Shown: positions 53,832 to 61,824 of the stretch, in pieces | Layout of the letters: each line of letters starts with the position of its first letter | How positions within the stretch are numbered: the first letter of the stretch is position 1 | Source: Chitinophaga deserti | Lineage (GTDB): Bacteria > Bacteroidota > Bacteroidia > Chitinophagales > Chitinophagaceae | Direction: 5' to 3' | Assembly: GCF_003149455.1 (NCBI RefSeq) | Contig: NZ_QFFK01000007.1 | Location: 124,001 to 188,000 of the forward strand | Length of the DNA stretch: 64,000 nucleotides | Translations under genes and position numbers: made by a program | Notes under the pieces: generated by a model | The model's input: only the letters and a program-made list of their open reading frames with translations | Databases searched by the model: none | Told to the model about the DNA's origin: nothing

Positions 53832-54602
53832 ATGGAATTCATCTCACCCGACTTCGCCGACCTGGGCGTCTGGATCAGTTTACTGACACTGTGCTTCCTG
53901 GAGATCGTGCTGGGCATCGATAACATCATTTTTATTTCCATCGTGGCAGGTAAGTTGCCGGAACATCAGCAAAGGAAAGCCCGTAACATCGGCCTTAGTC
54001 TCGCCATGGTTTTCAGGGTGGCACTGCTGCTTTGTATCAACTGGATCATCGGACTTAAAGACCCGGTAATCGATTTTAAATGGATCAACGGCACGGTCAT
54101 ACCACTCAGCTGGAAAGACATTATCCTGCTGGCCGGTGGTCTTTTCCTCATCGTGAAAAGTACGCTGGAGATTCACCATAAGCTGCAGTCGGAGCATAGC
54201 GACGCAAACAAGAAAACACGTGTGCCGCACAGCCTGGGTTCTGTATTGATCCAGATCGTACTGGTAGATGCCGTGTTCTCTTTCGATTCTATTCTTACTG
54301 CCGTGGGGCTGGTAGACAATGTGGTGATCATGATCATTGCCGTTATTGTTTCCATCCTCATTATGATGCTGTTTGCCGGACCGGTTACGCGCATCATCAA
54401 CAAGCAGCCTACGCTGCAGATGCTGGCGCTTACCTTCCTCATTGTAATTGGTGTGGTACTGATTGCGAGCGGCTTCCATCAGGAAGTAAGTAAGAGCATC
54501 ATTTACTCCTGCCTTGGCTTCTCCCTGATCGTGGAATTGCTCAACATCAGGCTGAGAGGGAAAAGTGCGAAGTATGTGGAACTGAACAACCAGGATATGT
54601 AA
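53832..54602 (+). CDS. TerC-family integral membrane protein
   Basis: The 256-residue protein has about seven membrane helices. The conserved TerC acidic motifs are visible as LCFLEIVLGIDNIIFISIV (about 20-38) and LVDAVFSFDSILTAVGLVD (about 148-168). The conserved loop GGLFLIVKSTLEIHHKL is also present. TerC/Alx-type proteins export manganese and help load Mn onto secreted proteins; tellurite resistance is a historic name. It is paired with the zf-TFIIB gene 17 bp upstream and followed by a terminator. Confidence 0.92.
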   Translation: MEFISPDFADLGVWISLLTLCFLEIVLGIDNIIFISIVAGKLPEHQQRKARNIGLSLAMVFRVALLLCINWIIGLKDPVIDFKWINGTVIPLSWKDIILLAGGLFLIVKSTLEIHHKLQSEHSDANKKTRVPHSLGSVLIQIVLVDAVFSFDSILTAVGLVDNVVIMIIAVIVSILIMMLFAGPVTRIINKQPTLQMLALTFLIVIGVVLIASGFHQEVSKSIIYSCLGFSLIVELLNIRLRGKSAKYVELNNQDM

Positions 54603-54626
54603 TCAAATCTCTGGTGAAGTATATTA

Positions 54627-54655
54627 AGGGCTGCCCGGTTGAGGCGGCCTTTTTT
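54627..54655 (+). terminator. Terminator after the TerC gene
   Basis: GGCTGCC pairs with GGCGGCC (one T-G pair) around CGGTTGA, followed by six T residues about 45 nt after the stop. Confidence 0.75.
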
Positions 54656-54801
54656 AATACTGTTAACTTTGGATTGTTACAATTTTAGTTCCCCGGTAAA
54701 CGCCCTTTTGGCAGGAGGTTGGTGGAAAAATTGATCATCCGAATCTGGTAAGATTTTAACGCAACAGCTGAAATATACCACGCTCTCCATTATCTGTGCA
54801 T

Positions 54802-54832
54802 TTTTAGATTTCGTTGAAGGTGCGTAACTTTG
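54802..54832 (+). promoter_or_regulatory. Promoter boxes close to the 83-residue gene
   Basis: TTTT (54802-54805), a 19-nt spacer and TAACTTTG (54825-54832, exact -7 match) lie so close to the ATG at 54838 that transcription would start at or next to the start codon. Confidence 0.45.
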
Positions 54833-54837
54833 CTGGT

Positions 54838-55089
54838 ATGAGTGATACCCGTCAAACCATCCCCGCCAACGGTTCTTTTTATGAGCTGATAGTGGCCCTG
54901 TATGAGCAGCAGCAACAGGCTTCCGTATTGTATGAAGACAATGGTGTGACCCGTGCAAACGGGATAATCACTGAAATATTTGAAAAGGAAGGAACAAAGT
55001 GGTTCCGGCTGAATGATGGTACGGAAGTACGGATCGATAAGTTGTATGCTGTAAATGGTACATTCTCATCCGATTACTCGGAATGCTGA
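54838..55089 (+). CDS. Small conserved-looking protein, 83 residues, function unknown
   Basis: The protein begins MSDTRQTIPANGSFYELIVA. It reads as a small beta-barrel-like domain with a short helix (ALYEQQQQASVLYED) followed by NGIITEIFEKEGTKWFRLND and GTEVRIDKLYAVNGTF, the pattern of a Rho-like or SH3-like nucleic-acid or protein-binding barrel. I do not know the family. It could serve as a small regulator. Two terminators follow. The ATG at 54838 is preferred over the TTG at 54814. Confidence 0.65.
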   Translation: MSDTRQTIPANGSFYELIVALYEQQQQASVLYEDNGVTRANGIITEIFEKEGTKWFRLNDGTEVRIDKLYAVNGTFSSDYSEC

Positions 55090-55114
55090 TGTCGTAATAT
55101 GTTTATTGTAAATG

Positions 55115-55168
55115 CCCGGTGTTTTGCCCGGGTTTTTAATACCGCGCATACCGCGGTATTTTTGTTTT
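55115..55168 (+). terminator. Two tandem Rho-independent terminators
   Basis: The first hairpin (CCCGG/CCGGG, 55115-55132, five T) is followed at once by a second (AATACCGC/GCGGTATT, 55138-55160, then a T-rich tail). They insulate the small gene from the large Gly-rich gene. Confidence 0.8.
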
Positions 55169-55225
55169 AGGAGGAGCCCTGTTTGGGGATTTTATTGTTC
55201 CCGTTAATCCGGAAGGGTCATTGAT

Positions 55226-55233
55226 TAATTTTG
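55226..55233 (+). promoter_or_regulatory. Putative -7 box of the large Gly-rich protein gene
   Basis: TAATTTTG is an exact match to the Bacteroidota -7 consensus and lies about 90 nt upstream of the ATG at 55322. The -33 element is not clear. Confidence 0.4.
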
Positions 55234-55321
55234 CGAGGGTACTTTTTCCCAGCTTTCCCATCTTTGTTTTCGTTGGTTAACCGCAACAAACCTTATTTAT
55301 CAACCCCCAAAAAAGATCCAC

Positions 55322-58300
55322 ATGAAAACAATCCAATCTGGAACTACCATTTCCCAGCGTAAAAAAAAGACTGCTTCTGCTCCGTCTGAATCTATCCTTA
55401 CTTCCGGCGATATATTCGCTGACGGGCATCTGCTCAAGTCCCGGCCCGGCCCGCAACAGCTGGCTTCACGTGAAAAAGCAGCCCGGGAACTGGAGAAGAA
55501 ATTCAATCAGAAATTCGGAGGCAAGGTACAGGTGAAAGTTGATCCCGATCCAGTACAGGCTGCATCTATGCTGGAACAGATCCGGCAAATCCGTCAACAG
55601 TTTGGCGTACAGCTTTTAACCGATCTGAAGCCACTCACGCTGAAGCTACCCCGCATAAAAATTGCAGGAGGTGGGCATATCATTGCTGCTAAAAAATCAG
55701 GAGGTAAACAACCCATCCCTGTTAAAGGGAAAATATCGGCGGATACAGCGGTAATCATGGCATCAGAACTTGATCTTACGAATACCACGCTTGAAATACA
55801 GCCGGAAATACACACTTTGTTACTGATTGCGGACAAGCTCGTCTGCGGTAAGAACGCCCGCATAACTTGGACATACCAGAAGGGCAAACCTTCTCACCGG
55901 CCAGATGATGCTTCACTCGACGGACAAAGCTTCCCCGGCATCGTTACAATTCCCGGTACCCGTCATGGCCGTGATGGGGAGCCCGGCAAACGGGGAATAG
56001 ATGGTGTTACCGGTACCACAGGCCGTCCGGCACCTAATATTGAGATTTGGGTTAAGGAGCTGGTGAATGTACCCAGTTTTGATCTGCGCGGTGCCGATGG
56101 TGGTACCGGAGGTAAAGGCCAGCGTGGTGGCCGTGGCGGAGATGGTGCTGATGGTGTGAAAGGAAAAGAATCTGCCCTTAAAACCCGTTGCCACTATAAA
56201 CACCCGGCCGGCAATGGCGGTCATGGCGGTGATGGTGGCAGGGGAGGAGAAGGAGGTGCCGGTGGCAATGGCGGTGATGGTGGTAATGTACTAATTGCCG
56301 TGCCGGATGGCACGCTTGATAAAGCGATTTCTGACAGTCCGTTTACTCCGCAGCTGGATGGTGGCGATAAAGGAGATGGAGGAACGGGTGGTGATGGTGG
56401 CCCTGGTGGCCGTGGTGGTAATTCAGGAAATGTAGGTGCCTGCGCAACAGGGCGCGATGGTCAGCATGGTTCCCTTGGTCAACCGGGAAAAACGGGCCCG
56501 AAAGGGAAAGCGGCCGGTAAAGAAGGAACCCTCGAATTCTGCACTTTCAACGAAGATGAATGGGAAGCCTTGCTCAGCAGGCCTTTCATCACCGAAATAG
56601 AACCGGCATATACCTTCCCGGGTAACAAGATCACTATCAGCGGTACCAGCTTCGTAAAAGGCGATAAGGTGGTGATGGAGAATGCCGGGGTTTTAAAAGC
56701 CACTGTGAACCCGGATGAAAGCCTTACCGTAACGGTACCCTCCAAAATGCCCGGCGGCCGGCATGTAGTACGTGTTTTACGGGCGGCTGATAAAGTATAC
56801 AGCAATCCATTCTCTGTTTGGGTAAAACCGCGTATTGACAAAGTGCCGGAAATACTCATACCCGGTGAAATGATGCCTGTTACAGGTCAGGGCTTCCTGC
56901 CGGGAGCAGTAGTGCTCATCAATGGCCAAGCTGCCAGTTCTCCTAATGTTTCTGCAACTGCCGTTGCTTTTCTTGTACCGAAAGATGCAGCACATGTGCA
57001 GGTAGATGATTGGATCATGCAGGTGCGCAACCCTGATGGTATGCTCAGTAATACAGTATCCACGAAAAAGGCAGTAGAATTGGGTATTCCTTTCCGTTAT
57101 GGCATCCATAATTTCGCATTCGGTAATTTCAGCATTGGCGTACCTGACTGGCAAACTTTTTACGAAACCTTCGGTAAGTCGGAAGTTATTTTCCAGGTGA
57201 TTAAGCAGCCCGCACTTACCGGAGCCTTTTACTGGTTTTATCAGAAATACCTTAAAGGTGTAGATAAAAAGGGGCTTGCTACGGGCTTCTGCACAGCACT
57301 GTCCAGTATGGTGGCAGATAAATTCTGGAAAGGGGATAAGGATGCCTTCACAACCCCGCGGAGCAAGCTGCATGCTAAATTCACTGCCATCCACGGCCGC
57401 CTTCTTTCCCGTGAAAGCCTTATCCATTTTCACGACCAGAGCCGTAAAGGAATTGCAATGATAGAAAAAACAGCGCGCACCATTGAAACAATATTCCGGA
57501 AAGGATGCGATGCACATCAGGCGCCACTGCTCTTCTTTATTCCGTCCGGCGCCATCTGGGATAAAGGATATTTTAAGAAACTAAGCTCCACCCATTGCAT
57601 CATGCCTTACAAATTTCAATATCCCGCCGGGCATAAAGGTGCTAAGCTCAATGCGCAGCAAACCACTACTGTCAACGACCTGCACGATGTCCGGATGTAT
57701 TGCTGGGACTGCAATCATCCTCAAAACCCCGATTGCTACATCCGCTTCCGCAAGGAAAATGGCGTCCTGCATTTCGATTATCATGTGGAAGGCCTCCCGG
57801 AAGAGATTAAAGTAAGCAGCAACGATAATATAACATTGGGAAATATGAGCAATGGAGCCTATCTCTATAGTGATCACGATATGCCTTTCACCGGTGCATT
57901 CGGACTGAAGAAATTTGTAATCGATTTCCTGCTCAGTCCTGCTGATCTCGAAATAACTGATGAAGAAGGGCGTAAGACAGGGTTCTCCAATGGAAAGCTC
58001 TACAGCGGCATTCCGGATTCCATGCCATGCTACCTGGCAGAAGGCGCGTACCTGCTGCCCGAAGGGAAATCACTTACGAGGCGCATTGTAGGTACTGGTG
58101 CCGGCACCTATACCTATAATTCCATCCTGCCGGATGGCACTACCGTGAAACTGGAAGGGGTGGAAACAAAACCCGGACAGGTAGATGTGATTGGGATGAA
58201 TGCCGATGCTTCTCAGGTAAAAATTGCCATGCAGGAAGAGAAGCCTTTTACATTTACTTTCTCCCGTCTTATAGGGGATCAGCTACGTTCGTTATCTGTA

Positions 58301-58546
58301 AGTGGCATCGCATCGGGTGCGGGTAAGACTTGTGAAGTAACGGTGGCCCCTGAGCTGGGTGCACTCAGCTTCGGGAACAGGAGTGGAGTGCGAAACGTAA
58401 AAATTGCCGCTTTTTCAGCGCTGCTGACAGATAGCAAGCCAGCTGAAAAAGAAGTACAGATCAGCCTCCCTGCCGATCATCAATTGGAAATAAAAGTAAA
58501 TGACTGGATAAAACTGGACCTTCAGACGACGACGGAAGCATTGTAA
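55322..58546 (+). CDS. Large modular protein: Gly-rich collagen-like region, IPT/TIG-like domains and papain-like domain
   Basis: The 1074-residue protein has no signal peptide and no membrane helix. Order: a charged N-terminus; a beta-rich domain (about 110-205); a Gly-Gly-X/Gly-X-Y region (about 214-400, e.g. GADGGTGGKGQRGGRGGDG); two IPT/TIG-like domains (about 420-585, 'I.P..G..v.I.G..F' pattern); and a papain-like cysteine-peptidase-style region. The last has Cys657 in LATGFCTALSSMVADKF, His758 in SSTHCIMPYKF and Asp796/Asn798 in MYCWDCNHPQNPDCYIRF. That Cys-His-Asn/Asp arrangement is the C1-type order. The C-terminus (about 880-1074) is beta-rich. It could be exported by a non-Sec route or act in the cytoplasm. 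Confidence 0.85.
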   Translation: MKTIQSGTTISQRKKKTASAPSESILTSGDIFADGHLLKSRPGPQQLASREKAARELEKKFNQKFGGKVQVKVDPDPVQAASMLEQIRQIRQQFGVQLLTDLKPLTLKLPRIKIAGGGHIIAAKKSGGKQPIPVKGKISADTAVIMASELDLTNTTLEIQPEIHTLLLIADKLVCGKNARITWTYQKGKPSHRPDDASLDGQSFPGIVTIPGTRHGRDGEPGKRGIDGVTGTTGRPAPNIEIWVKELVNVPSFDLRGADGGTGGKGQRGGRGGDGADGVKGKESALKTRCHYKHPAGNGGHGGDGGRGGEGGAGGNGGDGGNVLIAVPDGTLDKAISDSPFTPQLDGGDKGDGGTGGDGGPGGRGGNSGNVGACATGRDGQHGSLGQPGKTGPKGKAAGKEGTLEFCTFNEDEWEALLSRPFITEIEPAYTFPGNKITISGTSFVKGDKVVMENAGVLKATVNPDESLTVTVPSKMPGGRHVVRVLRAADKVYSNPFSVWVKPRIDKVPEILIPGEMMPVTGQGFLPGAVVLINGQAASSPNVSATAVAFLVPKDAAHVQVDDWIMQVRNPDGMLSNTVSTKKAVELGIPFRYGIHNFAFGNFSIGVPDWQTFYETFGKSEVIFQVIKQPALTGAFYWFYQKYLKGVDKKGLATGFCTALSSMVADKFWKGDKDAFTTPRSKLHAKFTAIHGRLLSRESLIHFHDQSRKGIAMIEKTARTIETIFRKGCDAHQAPLLFFIPSGAIWDKGYFKKLSSTHCIMPYKFQYPAGHKGAKLNAQQTTTVNDLHDVRMYCWDCNHPQNPDCYIRFRKENGVLHFDYHVEGLPEEIKVSSNDNITLGNMSNGAYLYSDHDMPFTGAFGLKKFVIDFLLSPADLEITDEEGRKTGFSNGKLYSGIPDSMPCYLAEGAYLLPEGKSLTRRIVGTGAGTYTYNSILPDGTTVKLEGVETKPGQVDVIGMNADASQVKIAMQEEKPFTFTFSRLIGDQLRSLSVSGIASGAGKTCEVTVAPELGALSFGNRSGVRNVKIAAFSALLTDSKPAEKEVQISLPADHQLEIKVNDWIKLDLQTTTEAL

Positions 58547-58566
58547 TCAGAACTTTCATTAAGATA

Positions 58567-58596
58567 AGGGCCGTACCGGCGGGGTGCGGCCTTTTT
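58567..58596 (+). terminator. Terminator after the large modular protein gene
   Basis: GGCCG and CGGCC form the core stem, extended by AAG/CTT with one bulged G, followed by five T, about 20 nt after the stop. Confidence 0.65.
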
Positions 58597-58745
58597 CATT
58601 TTCGTTTAGCCTTTGGCGGATGGACAAAATGACTGGATTGATGGAGGATACGATGAATTAGAGGGTAACTTATCTTGTTGATATGCACAATGTATACAAC
58701 AAGAGAAAAAATGGCATATGTTGAATATTCAAAACTTAATCCCGT

Positions 58746-59144
58746 ATGAAGAAAATCCTGACCCTTGCGGCAGCAATCTGCCTGTCTGTTGGTGCGGTAA
58801 CCCACGCTCCGGCAAAAACTGCCACGGCACCCGTTAAAGTAAAGGCTGCGAAAACGCTTGACTTCCCCCGTGGCATCGACTGGAAAATTTATTATTCAGG
58901 GCTTCCCATGGTTTCGCTGGTATGGCCATCGTTCACCCAGGGTGGTTTGGGGCCTGTTCCCTTCACTTTTATGGGAACGCAGCAGTACATCAACCCCACT
59001 ACCACTACGTCTATTTACTGGGCCGGAACGCAGTACACACTGCAGCCTAATGTGACGTACACGATGAACATTGCAGGGGTATTGTACTATTTCCAGATTC
59101 CGTTGAGCGGAACAGGATATTGCACCATTACCGGTCACACCTGA
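58746..59144 (+). CDS. Small secreted protein of unknown function
   Basis: The 132-residue protein has a signal peptide (about 1-22, AAAICLSVGAVTHAPA). The mature part is rich in Pro, Gly and aromatic residues (IYYSGLPMVSLVWPSFTQGG, TTSIYWAGTQYTLQPNVTYT). This composition resembles carbohydrate-binding or beta-sandwich proteins, but no family is recognised. A 7-bp inverted repeat (58674-58703) lies upstream. Confidence 0.6.
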   Translation: MKKILTLAAAICLSVGAVTHAPAKTATAPVKVKAAKTLDFPRGIDWKIYYSGLPMVSLVWPSFTQGGLGPVPFTFMGTQQYINPTTTTSIYWAGTQYTLQPNVTYTMNIAGVLYYFQIPLSGTGYCTITGHT

Positions 59145-59166
59145 TCGTTACCTTATCATCTTTACG

Positions 59167-59199
59167 AAATCCCTCCGCCAAAGCCGGGGGGATTTTTTT
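59167..59199. terminator. Terminator between convergent genes
   Basis: AAATCCC and GGGGATTT are inverted around a GC-rich loop, followed by seven T. It can stop transcription of the small secreted protein gene; the LysR gene converges from the right. Confidence 0.65.
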
Positions 59200-59205
59200 A
59201 TGGTG

Positions 59206-60096
59206 TCAGTCGGATTGCTTCCTGGCGAAGCGGATGAATTGCTGGGCTAGTTTATGCTGCTGGCCCTGGGGGTGAATGAAGTGGTATTTGCGGATGAGTT
59301 TGAATTGTTTCAGGGGGAGTACTTTAAGGACGCCGCTTTCCAGTTCGCCCTGCACGGCGCGGAGAGAGAGGAATGCGGCACAGGGGGCTTCGCGCAGATA
59401 AGACTTAATGCTTTCTGAACTGCCCATGTGCATGAGGATATTGAGGTCCGTGAGCTTGAGGCCCAGCTTCTTCAGTTCGTTTACAATCACTTCCAGGGTA
59501 CCGGAGCCGTGCTCACGTACCAGCAGTGGGATCTTCCTGAGGTCGTCCGTAGTAAGGGCGCCTTTAAAAGGATATTTGAATTTGGCGTTGGAAATGAGGG
59601 CGATCTCGTCTTTCGCCAGTTCGGTATATTTCAGCTGAGGGTTGCGGGAATGCCCTTCGATAATACCTACTTCGATTTCTTTCTGCAGCAGCGCTTCTTC
59701 TATCTGCTCAGTATTGCCATTGATGAGGGAGGTGCGGATGGAAGGATGTTCCTGGTTAAAGCGTGCCAGCACCCCGGGCAGGTAGTACTGTGCGATGGTG
59801 GAACTGGCGCCTATATTGAGCAGCCCGCCCTGATCCTGTTTTAACTGATGAAGATCGTATTCCATATTGCCATACAGCAGGAAGATCTGGTTGGCGTACT
59901 GCAGCAGCAGCTTGCCGCCCGGTGTAAGCCGTATGCGGTTGCCAATTCGCTCAAACAGTGCAATGCCCAGCTGCTCTTCCATCCCGTGTATATGTTTAGT
60001 AACCGCGGGCTGCGAAATAAACAACTCTTCCGCTGCTTTAGTGAAGCTTAGCCGCTTGGCCACGGTATGAAATACTTTTAACCTGAAATCGAACAT
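59206..60096 (-). CDS. LysR-family transcriptional regulator
   Basis: The 296-residue protein has an N-terminal LysR winged helix (VFHTVAKRLSFTKAAEELFI...QPAVTKHIHGMEEQLG, about 8-60). The type-2 periplasmic-binding-fold effector domain (about 90-290) begins LLNIGASSTIAQYYLPGVLA. The overall pattern resembles CysB/CbbR-type LysR proteins of Bacteroidota. No divergently placed target gene is seen; the neighbour upstream is a 60-residue membrane protein on the same strand. Confidence 0.93.
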   Translation of the reverse strand: MFDFRLKVFHTVAKRLSFTKAAEELFISQPAVTKHIHGMEEQLGIALFERIGNRIRLTPGGKLLLQYANQIFLLYGNMEYDLHQLKQDQGGLLNIGASSTIAQYYLPGVLARFNQEHPSIRTSLINGNTEQIEEALLQKEIEVGIIEGHSRNPQLKYTELAKDEIALISNAKFKYPFKGALTTDDLRKIPLLVREHGSGTLEVIVNELKKLGLKLTDLNILMHMGSSESIKSYLREAPCAAFLSLRAVQGELESGVLKVLPLKQFKLIRKYHFIHPQGQQHKLAQQFIRFARKQSD

Positions 60097-60126
60097 GCCT
60101 TAAATGTACAAAAAAGAAGGCCATTT

Positions 60127-60309
60127 TCAGGATACCGGCCGGGGTGGAGCTACCGCTACCGGGGTATCAGGAAGGGGGCTGGCAGGTGAGGAGATATTGA
60201 TCACGCGGGATTGCAGCAGTATAGCTACGGTGAGGATAAATAACCCGGCCAGCAGCAGGTAGGCTTTACACCTGTATCTTAAAAACCTCGGATCGTCCAG
60301 CGTGTTCAT
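60127..60309 (-). CDS. Small single-helix membrane protein, 60 residues
   Basis: From the ATG at 60309 (MNTLDDPRFLRYRCKAYLLL) the protein has a basic N-terminus, one membrane helix (about 16-36, AYLLLAGLFILTVAILLQS) and a proline-rich tail ending in VAPPRPVS. A full Bacteroidota promoter on the minus strand lies just upstream (60328-60359), which makes it a real gene despite its size. Function is unknown. It precedes the LysR gene on the same strand and could be co-transcribed with it. Confidence 0.65.
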   Translation of the reverse strand: MNTLDDPRFLRYRCKAYLLLAGLFILTVAILLQSRVINISSPASPLPDTPVAVAPPRPVS

Positions 60310-60327
60310 GTGAATTGGTTTACGCCT

Positions 60328-60359
60328 CAAAAGTAGGAAAGCAGGGGACGGCAGTCAAA
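60328..60359 (-). promoter_or_regulatory. Bacteroidota promoter of the 60-residue membrane protein gene
   Basis: On the minus strand TTTG, a 20-nt spacer and TACTTTTG match the consensus at all defined positions. The start codon at 60309 is about 20 nt downstream of the -7 box. Confidence 0.65.
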
Positions 60360-60529
60360 TGAATAAAGCTGATGCAGTATAACTTCAGGTTATGGGTGGC
60401 TTAAATATTAATAACCTATTAGAATGGTAGAGTAGTGTTTTGTGGTCTGGTAGGCTAAAAGTGCATTTCAGCAGCTGGATATGGCGCTTGGGAGGCCGGG
60501 AGGGGGTGTTGAGCGGTATATTCACTTTC

Positions 60530-60560
60530 TTTGTAACTTAGTAACAGTTATATATTTTAA
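60530..60560 (+). promoter_or_regulatory. Putative Bacteroidota promoter
   Basis: TTTG (60530-60533), a 19-nt spacer and TATTTTAA (60553-60560, two mismatches to TAnnTTTG at the end) lie about 30 nt upstream of the ATG at 60588. Confidence 0.45.
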
Positions 60561-60587
60561 TTGTTCAACTCCAAAAAATCACCAACA

Positions 60588-61172
60588 ATGAAAGCATTAC
60601 GCATGGTTATGTGCATGGCAGGCGCCCTATTACTGGCAGCCGGAGCCAATGCCCAGCGCATCCGCGTGACCGACGGCAGCCTGGATGTTCTGAAGAATGA
60701 AAAAGAAATCAGCCTCGAGTTTACCTACAACAACATGAAGGTCGGCAAGTTCGACAAGGAAGCCGATTATGTGAGCAGCCGTGTAAAAGATCTCAACAAG
60801 AAAGAAGCCGGCAAGGGCGATACCTGGGCCAAAGCCTGGGTAGATGACCGCAAAGAGCGCTTCGAGCCTAAGTTTGAAGAGCTTTTCACACAGGTTACCG
60901 ATATGAAGATTGCTAACAAATCTAAGTACATTCTCATTTTCAATACCTCGTTCACCGAGCCCGGTTTTAACGTGGGTGTAATGCGTAAGAACGCTTACAT
61001 CAGCGGAGAATTTACACTGGTAGAGTCGGCAGACCGTAACAAGGTGGTAGCAAAAGGTACGCTTGAGAAAGCGCCCGGCAGAACCTTCTGGGACAACGAT
61101 TTCGATACCGGAGTACGTATTTCCGAAGCTTATGAGATGGCCGGCAAAGCCCTGGCCCGCTATATCCGCTAA
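60588..61172 (+). CDS. Secreted protein of unknown function, 194 residues
   Basis: The protein has a signal peptide (about 1-22, CMAGALLLAAGANAQ). The mature part is an alpha/beta domain (ISLEFTYNNMKVGKFDKEAD, FTEPGFNVGVMRKNAYISGE, GTLEKAPGRTFWDNDFDTG). This recalls secreted Bacteroidota proteins of about 190 residues with no known function. The ATG at 60588 follows a fair promoter and is preferred over the earlier in-frame start. A terminator hairpin (61195-61225) follows. Confidence 0.75.
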   Translation: MKALRMVMCMAGALLLAAGANAQRIRVTDGSLDVLKNEKEISLEFTYNNMKVGKFDKEADYVSSRVKDLNKKEAGKGDTWAKAWVDDRKERFEPKFEELFTQVTDMKIANKSKYILIFNTSFTEPGFNVGVMRKNAYISGEFTLVESADRNKVVAKGTLEKAPGRTFWDNDFDTGVRISEAYEMAGKALARYIR

Positions 61173-61194
61173 CTCATACGGATATCAGCAAAAA

Positions 61195-61225
61195 AATCCC
61201 CACGGAAAAGCCCGTGGGGATTTTT
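61195..61225. terminator. Terminator between convergent genes
   Basis: AATCCCCACGG pairs with CCGTGGGGATT around a short loop, flanked by A and T runs, so it can work for both the plus-strand gene and the convergent Dabb gene. Confidence 0.88.
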
Positions 61226-61244
61226 GTTTTATACAAAGAGATAT

Positions 61245-61652
61245 CTACACTTCAATCGCATCGTATACTATTACTTTATCCCACAGGTGGCTGCATTTCT
61301 TAATGAACTCCTGGTGGATGGGGTGTACCTGGTAAGCCGCTTCCCCAGCCAGATCATCGAAAAAGATCAGTTCGGAAACGCCCCAGCTGCCATCAACCAC
61401 TCCGCGCTGCTCCGTTCCCGCTACAATACCCACTCTCAGATCACGTACGGAAGGGATCTTTGAAAGAGACTTTACCCCGGCAATCAGCGCATCGCGGTCT
61501 TCCTTCGAACCCGGATTCTTCAGCCAGAAGAAGACGTGATGTGCCATAGGAGGCTTTTTAGCGGAAGATGATACCGGCATGGCGGCTGCCGCAGTACCGG
61601 CGCATATTGCCGCCGCGGTGCCCAGGAACTTGCGTCTGTTCGATTTGGTCAT
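61245..61652 (-). CDS. Dabb (stress-responsive alpha/beta barrel) protein with Tat signal
   Basis: The 135-residue protein starts MTKSNRRKFLGTAAAICAGT, a twin-arginine signal (SNRRKFLG). The Dabb domain (about 36-135) has AHHVFFWLKNPGSKEDRDAL, RVGIVAGTEQRGVVDGSWGV and YQVHPIHQEFIKKCSHLWDK. Dabb domains form dimeric ferredoxin-like barrels; some bind small molecules such as polyketides or act under stress. Tat export suggests a folded periplasmic protein, possibly with a cofactor. Confidence 0.88.
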   Translation of the reverse strand: MTKSNRRKFLGTAAAICAGTAAAAMPVSSSAKKPPMAHHVFFWLKNPGSKEDRDALIAGVKSLSKIPSVRDLRVGIVAGTEQRGVVDGSWGVSELIFFDDLAGEAAYQVHPIHQEFIKKCSHLWDKVIVYDAIEV

Positions 61653-61790
61653 GGGTTTTCTGTTTTTTAGTTGATAATGTGTTCAAAATAAACAACTATC
61701 CCGTAATCCGGAAGTCTTCCCCTCAAATTAGGTACTGTTACCCACTAAATTTGAGTACTAAAAGCTATGGGGTAGCCTCTCTACCGCCTG

Positions 61791-61798
61791 TACCTTTG
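61791..61798 (+). promoter_or_regulatory. Putative -7 box before the 198-residue lipoprotein gene
   Basis: TACCTTTG is an exact -7 box and lies about 27 nt upstream of the ATG at 61825. The -33 position at 19-nt spacing does not match well. Confidence 0.4.
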
Positions 61799-61824
61799 CA
61801 AGGTTAACAATAAAACGTGCTACC

